Below, one piece after another: positions 34,644-43,517 of a stretch of DNA of 64,000 bases; position 1 is the first letter of the stretch, and every line of letters starts with the position of its first letter. The position numbers and the translations under genes were made by a program. The stretch lies in NCBI RefSeq assembly GCF_029892095.1, contig NZ_JARZAE010000004.1, positions 4,588,001 to 4,652,000 on the forward strand. Direction: 5' to 3'. Below the pieces are notes generated by a model. It saw only the letters and a program-made list of their open reading frames with translations. It had not been told where the DNA came from and did not search any database. The DNA is from Kitasatospora sp. MAP12-44 (GTDB lineage: Bacteria; Actinomycetota; Actinomycetes; Streptomycetales; Streptomycetaceae).

Positions 34644-35453
34644 TCAGCCGTAGAGGCGCTCCAGCACCACCGCGACGCCGTCCTCGTCATTGCTCTCGGT
34701 GACCTCGTCGGCCACCGCGAGCAGTTCCTCGTGTGCGTTGGCCATCGCCACGCCGTGCGCGGCCCACTGGAACATCGGCAGGTCGTTGGGCATGTCGCCG
34801 AAGGCGATGGTGTCCGGCGCCTTCAGGCCCAGCCGGCGGGCCGCGATCGACAGCCCGGTGGCCTTCGAGAGCCCCAGCGGCAGCAGCTCGACTATGCCGG
34901 GCCCGGCCACCGTGACGCCGACCAGCTGGCCGGCCACCCGCCGGGCGACCTCCGCCAGCGCGTCGTCCGGCAGGACCGGGTGCTGGATGTAGAGCTTGCC
35001 GATCGGCGCGCTGATCAGCTCCGCCGTGGTGTCCACCCGGACCACCGGCAGCCCGCCGCCGATCAGCCGGTACGACGGCATGGCCAGCACCGAGCCGTCC
35101 AGGCCGTCCTGGCTGGAGGCGACCGCGAGCGGGCCGAGCTCGGCCTCGATCTTGGCGATGGCCGTGGCGGCCACCGTGCGGTCCAGCGTCATCGAGGTCA
35201 GCAGCTTGTGCGCGCCGGCGTCGTAGACCTGGGCGCCCTGGCCGCAGACCGCAAGACCGGTGTAGCCGATCGCGTCGAAGACCGGGCGGGCCCAGGTCGC
35301 CGAGCGGCCGGTGACCACGATGTGTATCGCCCCGGCTGCCGTGGCGGTGGCCAGGGCGGCGCGGGTGCGGTCGGAGACCGTCTCGGCGGAGTTCAGCAGG
35401 GTGCCGTCCAGGTCGGTGGCGACCAACCGGTACGGCAGCTCCGCCGTGGTCAC
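34644..35453 (-). CDS. Cof-type HAD phosphatase, coupled to serS
   Basis: 269 residues from the GTG at 35453, which overlaps the serS stop by 4 bases (GTGA). HAD motifs: VATDLDGTLL, VTGRSA, Lys in LSKATG, and AFGDMPNDLPMF. Paralogue of the protein at 10.4 kb. The serS coupling is a conserved streptomycete arrangement to my knowledge, and suggests a housekeeping phosphatase; substrate unknown. Confidence 0.88.
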   Translation of the reverse strand: MTTAELPYRLVATDLDGTLLNSAETVSDRTRAALATATAAGAIHIVVTGRSATWARPVFDAIGYTGLAVCGQGAQVYDAGAHKLLTSMTLDRTVAATAIAKIEAELGPLAVASSQDGLDGSVLAMPSYRLIGGGLPVVRVDTTAELISAPIGKLYIQHPVLPDDALAEVARRVAGQLVGVTVAGPGIVELLPLGLSKATGLSIAARRLGLKAPDTIAFGDMPNDLPMFQWAAHGVAMANAHEELLAVADEVTESNDEDGVAVVLERLYG

Positions 35454-36724
35454 TTGACCGGGTCCAGCGTGGTCCGGCCGCCGAGGTAGGGGCGCAGCGC
35501 CTCGGGCAGCACGACCGTGCCGTCCGCCTGCTGGTGGTTCTCCAGGATCGCCACGATGGTGCGCGGCACGGCGACCAGGGTGCCGTTCAGGGTGGCCAGC
35601 GGGCGGACCTTGCCCTCCTCGCGCATCCGGATGGAGAGCCGGCGGGACTGGTACTCGGTGGTGTTCGAGGTGGAGGTGACCTCGCGGTACTTGCCCTGGG
35701 TCGGGATCCAGGCCTCGATGTCGAACTTGCGTGCTGCCGAGGAGCCGAGGTCGCCGGAGGCGACGTCGATCACCCGGTAGGGCAGCTCCAGCTGGTTGAG
35801 GAAGTCCTTCTCCCACTGCAGCAGGCGGCGGTGCTCGGCCTCCGCCTCCTCCGGGGTGGTGTAGACGAACATCTCGACCTTGTCGAACTGGTGCACCCGG
35901 ATGATGCCGCGGGTGTCCTTGCCGTACGTCCCGGCCTCGCGGCGGAAGCAGGAGGAGAAGCCGGCGTAGCGCAGCGGCAGCTGGCCGGCGTCCAGGATCT
36001 CGTCCATGTGGTACGCCGCGAGCGGGACCTCGCTGGTGCCGACCAGGTAGCGGTCGTCCTGCTCCAGGAAGTAGACGTTCTCGGCGGCCTGGCCGAGGAA
36101 GCCGGTGCCGTCCATCGCGGCGGGGCGGACCAGGCTCGGCGTGATCATCGGGATGAAGCCGGCCGCGGTGGCCTGCGCCATCGCCATGTTGACCAGGGCC
36201 AGCTCCAGCAGGGCGCCGACGCCGGTCAGGTAGTAGGAGCGCGAGCCGGCCACCTTGGCGCCGCGCTCGGTGTCGATCGCGCCGAGGATCTGGCCCAGCT
36301 CGACGTGGTCCTTGGGCGCGAAGCCCTCGGCCGCGAAGTCGCGCGGGGTGCCGATCTCCTCCAGCGTGACGAAGTCCTCCTCGCCGCCGACCGGGGCTGC
36401 CGGGTCGATCAGGTTGGCCAGCGAGCGGATCAGGCGCTCGGCCTCGTCCTTCGCCTCGTTCTGCTCCGCGTCGGCGGCCTTGACCTCCTCGGCCAGCGCC
36501 TTGGTGCGCTGGAGCAGAGCGGTCTTCTCCTCGCCCTGGGCCTTGGCGACCTGCTTGCCCAGACCCTTCTGCTCGTTGCGCAGCTCGTCGAAACGGGTGC
36601 CAGAGGACCGGCGCCGTTCGTCGGCGGAGAGCAGGGCGTCGACCAGGTCGACGTCCTCGCCACGGGCGCGCTGGGAGGCGCGCACTCGGTCAGGGTCCTC
36701 ACGAAGCAGGCGAAGGTCAATCAC
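35450..36724 (-). CDS. serS: Seryl-tRNA synthetase
   Basis: 424 residues, normal length. N-terminal helical hairpin (about 30-100, tRNA-binding coiled coil with EEVKAADAEQNEAKDEAE), class II catalytic core: TSEVPLAAYH, motif 2 FRREAGTYGKDTRGIIRVHQF, motif 3 TLNGTLVAVPRTIVAILE. Charges tRNA-Ser and tRNA-Sec. The start codon ATG at 36724 sits at the edge of a 530-base intergenic region carrying DnaA boxes. Confidence 0.97.
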   Translation of the reverse strand: MIDLRLLREDPDRVRASQRARGEDVDLVDALLSADERRRSSGTRFDELRNEQKGLGKQVAKAQGEEKTALLQRTKALAEEVKAADAEQNEAKDEAERLIRSLANLIDPAAPVGGEEDFVTLEEIGTPRDFAAEGFAPKDHVELGQILGAIDTERGAKVAGSRSYYLTGVGALLELALVNMAMAQATAAGFIPMITPSLVRPAAMDGTGFLGQAAENVYFLEQDDRYLVGTSEVPLAAYHMDEILDAGQLPLRYAGFSSCFRREAGTYGKDTRGIIRVHQFDKVEMFVYTTPEEAEAEHRRLLQWEKDFLNQLELPYRVIDVASGDLGSSAARKFDIEAWIPTQGKYREVTSTSNTTEYQSRRLSIRMREEGKVRPLATLNGTLVAVPRTIVAILENHQQADGTVVLPEALRPYLGGRTTLDPVK

Positions 36725-36799
36725 GGGCCACAGCCTACCGGGGCGGGGGCCACCGACAGGTACCCGTTTTCGATGCCCGCTGTCCTAGCGGTCCGCCCC

Positions 36800-37168
36800 T
36801 GGGGATAACCGGCCGAATCCTGTGGATAACTTGCTGTGCGTGAGCGCGCCCCCGCTTTTGTCCACAGGCCCGGTGGACAGCCTGTGGATTGGTGATCCTG
36901 GGAGAACCCTGGATCTTAATATGCGCTTTCTGAGGTTTCAAACCCGGATACAGCTGCTCGACTGAGGTATTTCCCCCACTCGGACAGGTGATTTCAAGGG
37001 AGAAGGGTGACTCTGATCTGATTAGTCCGATCTCATCCTCTAGGGGATGATCCGACCGGACTTGCGAGTAGCTATACCGGTTTGTCGACTCATCCCCAGA
37101 CCTGTGGATAACTCGCCTGGAATCGGGCTGTGGATGAGTCGGGGGCCAGCTCACCGGCCTGTGGATGA
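36800..37168. promoter_or_regulatory. DnaA-box cluster between serS and pheA
   Basis: Within the 530-base gap I count perfect boxes at 36821 (TGTGGATAA), 36858 (TTGTCCACA) and 37103 (TGTGGATAA), one-mismatch boxes at 36800 (TGGGGATAA), 37129 and 37160 (TGTGGATGA), and weaker ones at 36872 and 36883. The centre of the gap (36905-37010) is comparatively AT-rich. There is no dnaA or dnaN nearby, so this is not oriC. From memory, S. coelicolor has a high-affinity DnaA-titrating cluster called D78 in cosmid D78, which also holds serS; this is probably its counterpart. The gap holds no convincing gene. Confidence 0.75.
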
Positions 37169-37254
37169 CGGTGCGTGGTGAAGCGCTGACCGGGTTCCCC
37201 GGGGGTGTCACCTGGATGGGCGCGATATGAACATCCGGCGAACCGGCGACGCGA

Positions 37255-38190
37255 TCAGAGCTCGGCGCGGCCGTCCAGGCAGCGCGAGATCCAGTCGGCC
37301 GCGCGCTCGAAATCCTCGTCGGAGGTTCCGGGCTGCCGGGCGGACGCTTCGCGCTGGTCCGCCCGCGGATAGGAGCCGAGGAATCGCACCTGCGGGCAGA
37401 TCCGGCGCAGCCCCATCAGCGTCTCGGAGACCCGGCGCTCGGTGAGGTGGCCCTCGCAGTCGATCGAGAAGCAGTAGTTGCCCAGCCCCTGGCCGGTCGG
37501 CCGGGATTCGATCCGCATCAGGTTGACCCCGCGCACCGCGAACTCCTGCAGCAGCTCCAGGAGCGCGCCCGGGTGGTCGTCCGGCAGCCAGACCACCATG
37601 GACGTCTTGTCGGCGCCGGTCGGCGAGGAGACCCGGCCGGGCCGGCCGACCAGCACGAACCGGGTGGTCGCGTACGCGGCGTCGTGGATGTCGGTGACCA
37701 GCGGTTCGAGCCCGTAGAGCGCGGCGGCGAACTCGCCCGCGAAGGCGCCGTCGAAACGGCCCTCCTGGACCAGCCGGGCGCCGTCGGCATTGGAGGCCGA
37801 GGCCTCCCAGTGGACGTCCGGCAGCTGGGCCGCCATCCAGTGCCGGACCTGCGGCTGGGCCACCGGGTGGCTGGTGACGGTCTTGATGTCGCTCAGCTTG
37901 GTGCCCGGGCGGACCAGCAGCGCGAAGCTGATCGGCAGCAGCACCTCGCGGTAGATCATCAGCGGTGTGCCGGTGGCCAGTTCGTCGGTGGTGGTGGTGA
38001 CCGCGCCCTCCACCGAGTTCTCGATCGCCACGAACGCCCCGGCGGCCTCGCCCGAGCGGACGGCGTCCAGCGCGGCCGGCACCGAGCTGACCGGCACCAG
38101 CTCCCGGGTCGCCGCCTCGGGCAGGGTGTGCAGGGCCGCCTCGGTGAAGGTGCCCTCGGGCCCGAGGTAGGTGTAGCGGGTGGCCGACAT
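37255..38190 (-). CDS. pheA: Prephenate dehydratase
   Basis: 311 residues from the ATG at 38190. Monofunctional enzyme: dehydratase domain (about 3-185, YLGPEGTFTEAAL, AIENSVEGAV, ATTRFVLVG with the catalytic Thr) and C-terminal ACT domain (about 198-275) with LLELLQEFAVRGVNLMRIESRPTG, the phenylalanine-binding ESRP motif. Converts prephenate to phenylpyruvate; the ACT domain implies feedback inhibition by Phe. The last 35 residues extend past the ACT domain. Confidence 0.96.
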   Translation of the reverse strand: MSATRYTYLGPEGTFTEAALHTLPEAATRELVPVSSVPAALDAVRSGEAAGAFVAIENSVEGAVTTTTDELATGTPLMIYREVLLPISFALLVRPGTKLSDIKTVTSHPVAQPQVRHWMAAQLPDVHWEASASNADGARLVQEGRFDGAFAGEFAAALYGLEPLVTDIHDAAYATTRFVLVGRPGRVSSPTGADKTSMVVWLPDDHPGALLELLQEFAVRGVNLMRIESRPTGQGLGNYCFSIDCEGHLTERRVSETLMGLRRICPQVRFLGSYPRADQREASARQPGTSDEDFERAADWISRCLDGRAEL

Positions 38191-38288
38191 TTCGTGCCTC
38201 CGGACGGTTTCACACGGCGATACCAGACCTGCCACCTTAGTCACTACGGCCCCGCCAGGTTGCGGAGTCCAGCCACTGGGCACCAGGC

Positions 38289-39488
38289 TCAACCCTCCAG
38301 CAGCGCCTGCCCCAGATAGCCGCTGCCGCCCGCCGGGACGCCCGGCGGCACCGCATACAGCCCGCTCGCCTCGTGCCGTAGGAAGCGCGACAGCCCGTCG
38401 CCGCGGGAGAGCTTGCGCTGGACCGGGACGAAGCCGCGCGCCGGGTCCGCCTGGAACGCCAGGAAGAGCAGCCCGGCGTCCGGCGAGCCGTCCGGCAGCA
38501 CCCCGTCCGCGTAGCTGAAGCCGCGCCGCAGCATCGCCGCCCCGCTGTTGGCGGCCGGCGCGGCCGCCCGGATGTGCGCGTCGGCGGGGATCGCCAGCGT
38601 GCCGTCCGGGTTCTGCTTGCCGAGGTCCACGGCCGTGGTCTCGGTGCCGCCGGAGAGCGGCGCGCCGTCCGACTTGCGCCGCCCGATCACCCGCTCCTGG
38701 CGGTCGGTCGGCAGGTTCTCCCAGTCGTCCAGCAGCATCCTGATCCGCCGGAACACCAGGTACGAGCCGCCGGCCAGCCAGCTCGGGCCGGTGCTGAGGA
38801 TCCGGGCGGCGAAGTCGGCGTCGGTCGGCTTGGGGTTGTTGGTTCCGTCGAGCTGGCCCATCAGGTTGCGGCCGGTCCTGGGCTGCGCGGTGGCGCCCGG
38901 GGTGCGGCTGAAGCCGGTGCTCTGCCAGCGCGGGGAGGCGGTGCCGGCCGCCTGGCGCTGCAGCACCCGCAGCGCGTGGAAGGCGACCAGAGCGTCGTCC
39001 GCGCAGATCTGCAGCAGCAGGTCGCCGTCGCCGCGCGCCGGGTCCAGGGCGTCCCCGGCGAAGGCCGGCAGCGGGGCGAGCCCGGCCGGGCGGGCGCTCT
39101 GCAGCCCGGCCTTGTCGAAGAGCGAGGCGCCGAGGCCGAGGGTGACGGTCAGCGAGCTGGGCCCGGCGTCCAGCGCGATCTGGTTCTCGTCCTGCCCGAC
39201 CGGCTCACCGAGGGCGAGCAGGCCGATGGTCCGGCTCCAGCGCCGCAGCAGGTCCTGCAGTCCGGCCCGCCCGGCGGTGGGGGACAGGTCGAAGGCCGCC
39301 AGGTGCACCCGGGCCTGCAGGGGGGTGAGGATGCCGGCCTGCTGCGGGCCGTGGAAGTCGACCCGGGCGGCGCCGAGCCCGGGCGGGCGGGCGTCGGCGG
39401 GGTGGGCCGCGTACCCGCCCGCCGCGCCGGCCACGAGCCCGGCTCCGGCGCCGCCGAGCAGCGCGCGGCGGGAAACGGTGGTTGCCAT
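38289..39488 (-). CDS. dtpA: Tat-exported DyP-type heme peroxidase (DtpA-like)
   Basis: 399 residues. Tat signal SRRALLGGAGAGLVAG (about 6-30). DyP features: the GxxDG motif appears as GQLDGTNNP, the proximal His is in ADAHIRAAAPAAN, and Arg in FRRIRMLLDDWE; C-terminal GLLFLAFQADPARGFVPVQRKLS. In S. lividans the equivalent DtpA works with the copper-trafficking proteins to mature the radical oxidase GlxA; this is family knowledge. Last gene of the copper operon, 3 bases after copCD. Confidence 0.9.
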   Translation of the reverse strand: MATTVSRRALLGGAGAGLVAGAAGGYAAHPADARPPGLGAARVDFHGPQQAGILTPLQARVHLAAFDLSPTAGRAGLQDLLRRWSRTIGLLALGEPVGQDENQIALDAGPSSLTVTLGLGASLFDKAGLQSARPAGLAPLPAFAGDALDPARGDGDLLLQICADDALVAFHALRVLQRQAAGTASPRWQSTGFSRTPGATAQPRTGRNLMGQLDGTNNPKPTDADFAARILSTGPSWLAGGSYLVFRRIRMLLDDWENLPTDRQERVIGRRKSDGAPLSGGTETTAVDLGKQNPDGTLAIPADAHIRAAAPAANSGAAMLRRGFSYADGVLPDGSPDAGLLFLAFQADPARGFVPVQRKLSRGDGLSRFLRHEASGLYAVPPGVPAGGSGYLGQALLEG

Positions 39489-39491
39489 GGT

Positions 39492-41432
39492 TCAGCCGAT
39501 CTTCACGGGCTTGGTCGCGGTGGTCTGGTCGATGTCCGAGGAGCGCACCACGACGGCGGCCACCCAGTCGCCGGCCAGCGGGAGCTGCGCGGTGCCGCTC
39601 CAGGTGCCGGGGCCGGACTTGGCCAGCACGACGGGCAGCGGGCCGAGGTCGCGGTCCGGCAGGGTGAAGGAGAGGTCCACCTCGGGGACGTCCACCGGCT
39701 GCCCTGCGGTGTTGTCGACGACCACCTTGATGGCGTTGCCGCCGGTCTGCGCCGGGTCCAGGGTCAGCGTCGCGGTGCCCTTGGCGCCGTTCTCGGTGCC
39801 GCCGGTGTCGTAGGGGATCTTGAGGTCCACCGGCTGCCCGGTGCCGGTGCCGGTGCTGCTCGTCGCCGGTGCGGTCGCCGCGACGGCCCCGGCCACCCGG
39901 CCGGGGGGCGAGTTGGTGAGCATCGTGGTGACCACCAGCACCCCGACCGCGACCGCCGTCTCCACCAGGACGGAGCGCCGCAGCCCGGCCCGCAGCGGCG
40001 AGCCGTCCTGGGCCCGGCGGACCTTCGCGGTGGCCAGCGCGGCGCGCTGGCGGGTGAGCTGGGCCTGCCGGACCGGATCGTCGGCGTGGCCGACTTCCGC
40101 CGTCGCAAACTCCTCCTCGACCGTCTCGGAGACCTCGGGCGTCGCGCGCAGCCGTGCGACCCAGCGGCGGGAGAACCAGGCCGTCCCCAGCATCACCAGC
40201 ACCAGGCCGACCTTGATCAGCAGCAGTCGGCCGTACTCGGTGCTCACCAGCGCGCCCCAGGAGCCGACGCCGCGCCAGGACTGGTAGACCCCGGTCGCCG
40301 CCAGCGTGGCCACCGCCGCGAAGGCGACCTTGGAGAAGCGGTCCACCGCCGCCACGCCGAGCCCGTGCCGCAGCCCGACCAGCAGCGTGACCAGGCCGCC
40401 CAGCCAGCAGGCCATCGCCAGCAGGTGCAGCAGGTCCAGGGGCAGGGCGAGCCAGACCTGGATGCCGACCGCCGCGTGGTCCGCCCCGGCCCAGGTGGCG
40501 CCGAGCGCGAGGGCCAGCACCAGGCCGCCGATACCGAGCGCCAGGCGCGCCTCGCGCTGCGGACGCGTCGCGGCGCGCAGCTCGAGGCGACGCAGCTCGT
40601 CCTCCTCGGCGTCCCCGGTCGGCTCGGGCTCGGGCTGGTCGGTCGGCGATCCCAGCTGCCCCAGGTGTCCCACCAGCAGCGACAGGAACACTCCGGCCGC
40701 CGCCAGCAGCAGCAGCCGGGCGGCCAGCGCCGTCCCGAGCCGCTCGTCGAGCGAGGCGCGCACCAGCGTCAGGTCGAACGCCTGGCCGATCCCGGTCCCG
40801 CGCTCGTACGGCCCGCGCACCAGCAGCAGGCCGACCGTGCCGGCCAGCAGCGCCACCCACCCGGTCATCAGCAGCCGCTGCACCGAGCGCAGTGCCGCGC
40901 CGCCCGGCCAGCAGAGCAGCACGAACGCCGCGACGCCGACCAGCAGCGCGTACGCCGCGTAGGCCACCGTGCGCCCGGTCCCGTACAGCGCGGCCACCAG
41001 GCCGTCGGACTTGGCGCCCTGCACCTGCGAGGCCGAGACCGAGGTGTCCGAGGGCGCGCCGATGGAGAAGGTGAAGGCGCCGCCCACCACATGGGTGTCC
41101 GCCGAGACCGCCCGCCACGCCACCGTGTACGTGCCGTTGCCCAGGCCCGGGCGCAGCCCGATCGTCGCGGTGTCGTCCTTGCCGTCGGCGTGGCCCGGGT
41201 TGCCGGTGTCCACCGCCTTGCCGGCCGGGTCGAGCACCCGCAGCGCGTCGGAGTCGAGCGTGACCCCTTCGCTGAAGGTCAGCGTGACGGCGGCCGGTTC
41301 GGTGGCCACCACGGAGTTCTGCTCGGGGTCGGTGTGCAGCAGTGCCGCGTGCGCGGAGGCCGTCCCGGCCCCGCCCAGCAGCAGCACCAGCAGCGCACCG
41401 ATCGTTGCCAGGATCGCCCGTGTCTTGCGCAT
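39492..41432 (-). CDS. CopC-CopD fusion, copper-handling membrane protein
   Basis: 646 residues from the ATG at 41432. Signal peptide about 1-26 leaving an N-terminal His (SA-HAALLHTDPEQ), CopC domain (about 27-120, with DTHVVGGAF copper ligands), then about eight spans of a CopD domain (about 150-480), and a C-terminal extracellular domain (about 510-646). Binds Cu in the periplasm-like space and moves it across or along the membrane. Located 8 bases after the PCuAC gene in the copper operon. Confidence 0.88.
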   Translation of the reverse strand: MRKTRAILATIGALLVLLLGGAGTASAHAALLHTDPEQNSVVATEPAAVTLTFSEGVTLDSDALRVLDPAGKAVDTGNPGHADGKDDTATIGLRPGLGNGTYTVAWRAVSADTHVVGGAFTFSIGAPSDTSVSASQVQGAKSDGLVAALYGTGRTVAYAAYALLVGVAAFVLLCWPGGAALRSVQRLLMTGWVALLAGTVGLLLVRGPYERGTGIGQAFDLTLVRASLDERLGTALAARLLLLAAAGVFLSLLVGHLGQLGSPTDQPEPEPTGDAEEDELRRLELRAATRPQREARLALGIGGLVLALALGATWAGADHAAVGIQVWLALPLDLLHLLAMACWLGGLVTLLVGLRHGLGVAAVDRFSKVAFAAVATLAATGVYQSWRGVGSWGALVSTEYGRLLLIKVGLVLVMLGTAWFSRRWVARLRATPEVSETVEEEFATAEVGHADDPVRQAQLTRQRAALATAKVRRAQDGSPLRAGLRRSVLVETAVAVGVLVVTTMLTNSPPGRVAGAVAATAPATSSTGTGTGQPVDLKIPYDTGGTENGAKGTATLTLDPAQTGGNAIKVVVDNTAGQPVDVPEVDLSFTLPDRDLGPLPVVLAKSGPGTWSGTAQLPLAGDWVAAVVVRSSDIDQTTATKPVKIG

Positions 41433-41440
41433 CGCTCTCG

Positions 41441-41911
41441 TCAGCTCCCGGGACGGTAGGTGAGTGGCTCGACCGGCACCCGCACGGCGATCGTCCCGCT
41501 GTGCTCGAAGGTCAGGTCGAGTTCTAGCTGGTCCCCGACGGCGGGCGGCTTCGCCCAGCCCATGATCATCAGATGCTTGCCGCCCCTGGCCAGCTGCAGT
41601 GAGCCGTGGGCGGGCACCGGGAGGCTGTCGACCTCCTGCATGGTGGTGTCGGTGGACTGGTGGAGCGTCACCGAGCTCGCGCCCGGGCTGGTCACCTTCA
41701 GCAGCTTGTCCGCGCCGCCGCCGCTGTTGCTGACGGTCAGATAGCCGGCCGCCATGCCGTCGCCCGCGGGCAGCGGGACATAGGAGTCGCTCACGCTGAG
41801 CCTGGCCGGCGACCCCTGCCCGGTGCCGCCGCAGGCGACGAGTATCGCGCCGGCGGTCAGTGCGGTGGCGAGAGCGGCGCCGGCCAGCGCGGTCCCTCGG
41901 AAGCCGGGCAT
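41441..41911 (-). CDS. ecuC: PCuAC-family extracytoplasmic copper chaperone lipoprotein
   Basis: 156 residues. Lipobox-like AILVACGG near residue 27 implies a lipoprotein. The Cu(I) motif H-x10-M-x21-HxM is seen as TLHQSTDTTMQEV followed by GGKHLMIMG. Hands copper to Sco and to cytochrome oxidase in the family. Shares one base with the sco stop (TGATG), so translationally coupled. Confidence 0.88.
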   Translation of the reverse strand: MPGFRGTALAGAALATALTAGAILVACGGTGQGSPARLSVSDSYVPLPAGDGMAAGYLTVSNSGGGADKLLKVTSPGASSVTLHQSTDTTMQEVDSLPVPAHGSLQLARGGKHLMIMGWAKPPAVGDQLELDLTFEHSGTIAVRVPVEPLTYRPGS

Positions 41912-42585
41912 CAGGCCGGCACCCCCTTCGCCAGCAGTGGCAGGTCGTGGCTGAAGACATCGATCGTGCTGTTGCTCAGGTACAGCACGTGAGCCTTGTC
42001 GTCCGAGGGCAGGAACGCCAGCACCTGGGCGCCGTGCGAGGAGCTGACGGTGCCGTCTTTGTTGACGATCGGGTCCTCGACCAGGATGCCGAGCGACTTG
42101 GCGGCGGCCTTGACCTTGTCCAGATCGCCGGTCAGGCCGATGAAGTTGGTGTCGAAGGAGTCCAGCCAGGTCCGCAGCACCTTCGGAGTGTCGCGCGCCG
42201 GGTCGGTGGAGACGAAGACCACGTCGATCTTCTTCTGTTCGTCGACGGGCAGCTTCTGCATCGCCACGCCGATGTCGCCCATGGTGGTCGGGCAGACGTC
42301 CGGGCAGTCGGTGTAGCCGAAGAAGAGCAGCGTGGTGCGCCCGGCGGTGCGCTGGCGCAGGTCGAACGGCTGACCGGTGGTGTCGTTCAGCACCAGGTCG
42401 GGCTTGTCGAAGTGCCTGGTCAGCGGCGTGCCCTGATAGGGCGAATTGGAGGACGGCAGGGAGACGACGGCCGCGCCGGTCGACGTCTTGCCGGCGGCCG
42501 AGCCGCAGGACGTCAGGGCCAGGCAGCCGGCCAGCGCGAAGGCGGCGGCGCCGGCCAGGCGGCGGGGGGAGGTGCTGCGGTGCAT
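41911..42585 (-). CDS. sco: Sco1/SenC copper metallochaperone
   Basis: 224 residues from the ATG at 42585. Lipobox LALTSCGS at about 23-30. Thioredoxin-like domain with Cu-binding CxxxC in GYTDCPDVCPTTM and the third ligand His in SSSHGAQVLAF. Required in the family for the CuA site of cytochrome c oxidase; in streptomycetes also linked to development under low copper. Followed directly by the PCuAC chaperone. Confidence 0.92.
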   Translation of the reverse strand: MHRSTSPRRLAGAAAFALAGCLALTSCGSAAGKTSTGAAVVSLPSSNSPYQGTPLTRHFDKPDLVLNDTTGQPFDLRQRTAGRTTLLFFGYTDCPDVCPTTMGDIGVAMQKLPVDEQKKIDVVFVSTDPARDTPKVLRTWLDSFDTNFIGLTGDLDKVKAAAKSLGILVEDPIVNKDGTVSSSHGAQVLAFLPSDDKAHVLYLSNSTIDVFSHDLPLLAKGVPA

Positions 42586-42664
42586 GGGCAGGATCCGATC
42601 AGACTCGGGGGGCTCGGGGAAGGGGGCCGCCGCCACCGCGGGCTGCGGTGGCGGCGGCCTGCCG

Positions 42665-43399
42665 TCAGGAGGGGAGGGCGGCCTTGCGGCGCAGGCCGAG
42701 GACGCCGAGACCGGCGCCGATCACGCCGACCACGATGCCCACCACGCCGAGCGTGCGGGCCGTGGAGTCACTGGACCTGGCCGCCGCGGTGCTGGTGCCG
42801 GAGTCCTGCGAGGACGAGCCGCCCATCTGGTGGCCGCCGGCCGCGACGGTGGCGTCGGCCTGGGTGAGGGTCAGCGTGGGGGCCGGGTGCTGGGGCTCCG
42901 GCTGGCCGGCCTGGGCCTGGTCGATCCAGCGGACGACGGTCCCGTCGTCGTAGGTCTGCAGGGCCTTGAAGACCAGCTTGTCGGTGTCGCCGGGCAGCGG
43001 GCCGAGCGAGATCTTGAACTCCTGGAACTGGCCCGGGCCGATCTTCGTCCCGGGGTCGGCAGTCCAGGTGATCTTGGAGACAGCGTCGGTGATCTCGCCC
43101 TTGGCGGTCTTGACCGGCGTGGCGAGCTTGCTCTTCTCGACGAGGGCGGTCCAGCCCGGCACCGGCTGGGTGCTCACCGAGCTCAGCGGGTGATCGGTGG
43201 GCACGGTCACCTCCAGCTTGGTGGTGCCGGCGGTGTCGCTCTCGTCCGGCACCCGGAACGCGACGGCGGTGTAGCCGCCGGCCTGGGCGGTGCCCGGCTG
43301 GACGGTCACATGCGCGAAGGCGGGGGCGGCGACGGCCAGCACGGCACCGGTGCTGAGGGCGGCGACGGCGGCGACACGGCGGGTGGGAAGGGAACGCAT
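42665..43399 (-). CDS. YcnI-like (DUF1775) copper-binding protein
   Basis: 244 residues from the ATG at 43399. Signal peptide about 1-30 ending AFA-HVTVQPGTA: the new N-terminal His is the copper ligand of the family. Beta-sandwich domain about 31-150, Ser/Thr stalk, one C-terminal span (LGVVGIVVGVIGAGLGVLGL) and short basic tail. Membrane-anchored outside the cell; belongs with CopC, Sco and PCuAC in this cluster. Confidence 0.88.
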   Translation of the reverse strand: MRSLPTRRVAAVAALSTGAVLAVAAPAFAHVTVQPGTAQAGGYTAVAFRVPDESDTAGTTKLEVTVPTDHPLSSVSTQPVPGWTALVEKSKLATPVKTAKGEITDAVSKITWTADPGTKIGPGQFQEFKISLGPLPGDTDKLVFKALQTYDDGTVVRWIDQAQAGQPEPQHPAPTLTLTQADATVAAGGHQMGGSSSQDSGTSTAAARSSDSTARTLGVVGIVVGVIGAGLGVLGLRRKAALPS

Positions 43400-43517
43400 G
43401 CTGATGAGGTCTCCATCGGGAGCAGGGCACACCCGTGCCCTGGGCTGCGGGTGACGAGCGGTACGCACGGCGCGCCCCGACCCCGCAGTGGATGGTCTCC
43501 GATGCTGCGACAGCAGG

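Noticed and set aside
36725..37254. DnaA-box cluster as the replication origin
   Set aside because: oriC in these bacteria lies between dnaA and dnaN; neither gene is here, and the number of boxes is well below the roughly twenty of a streptomycete oriC.
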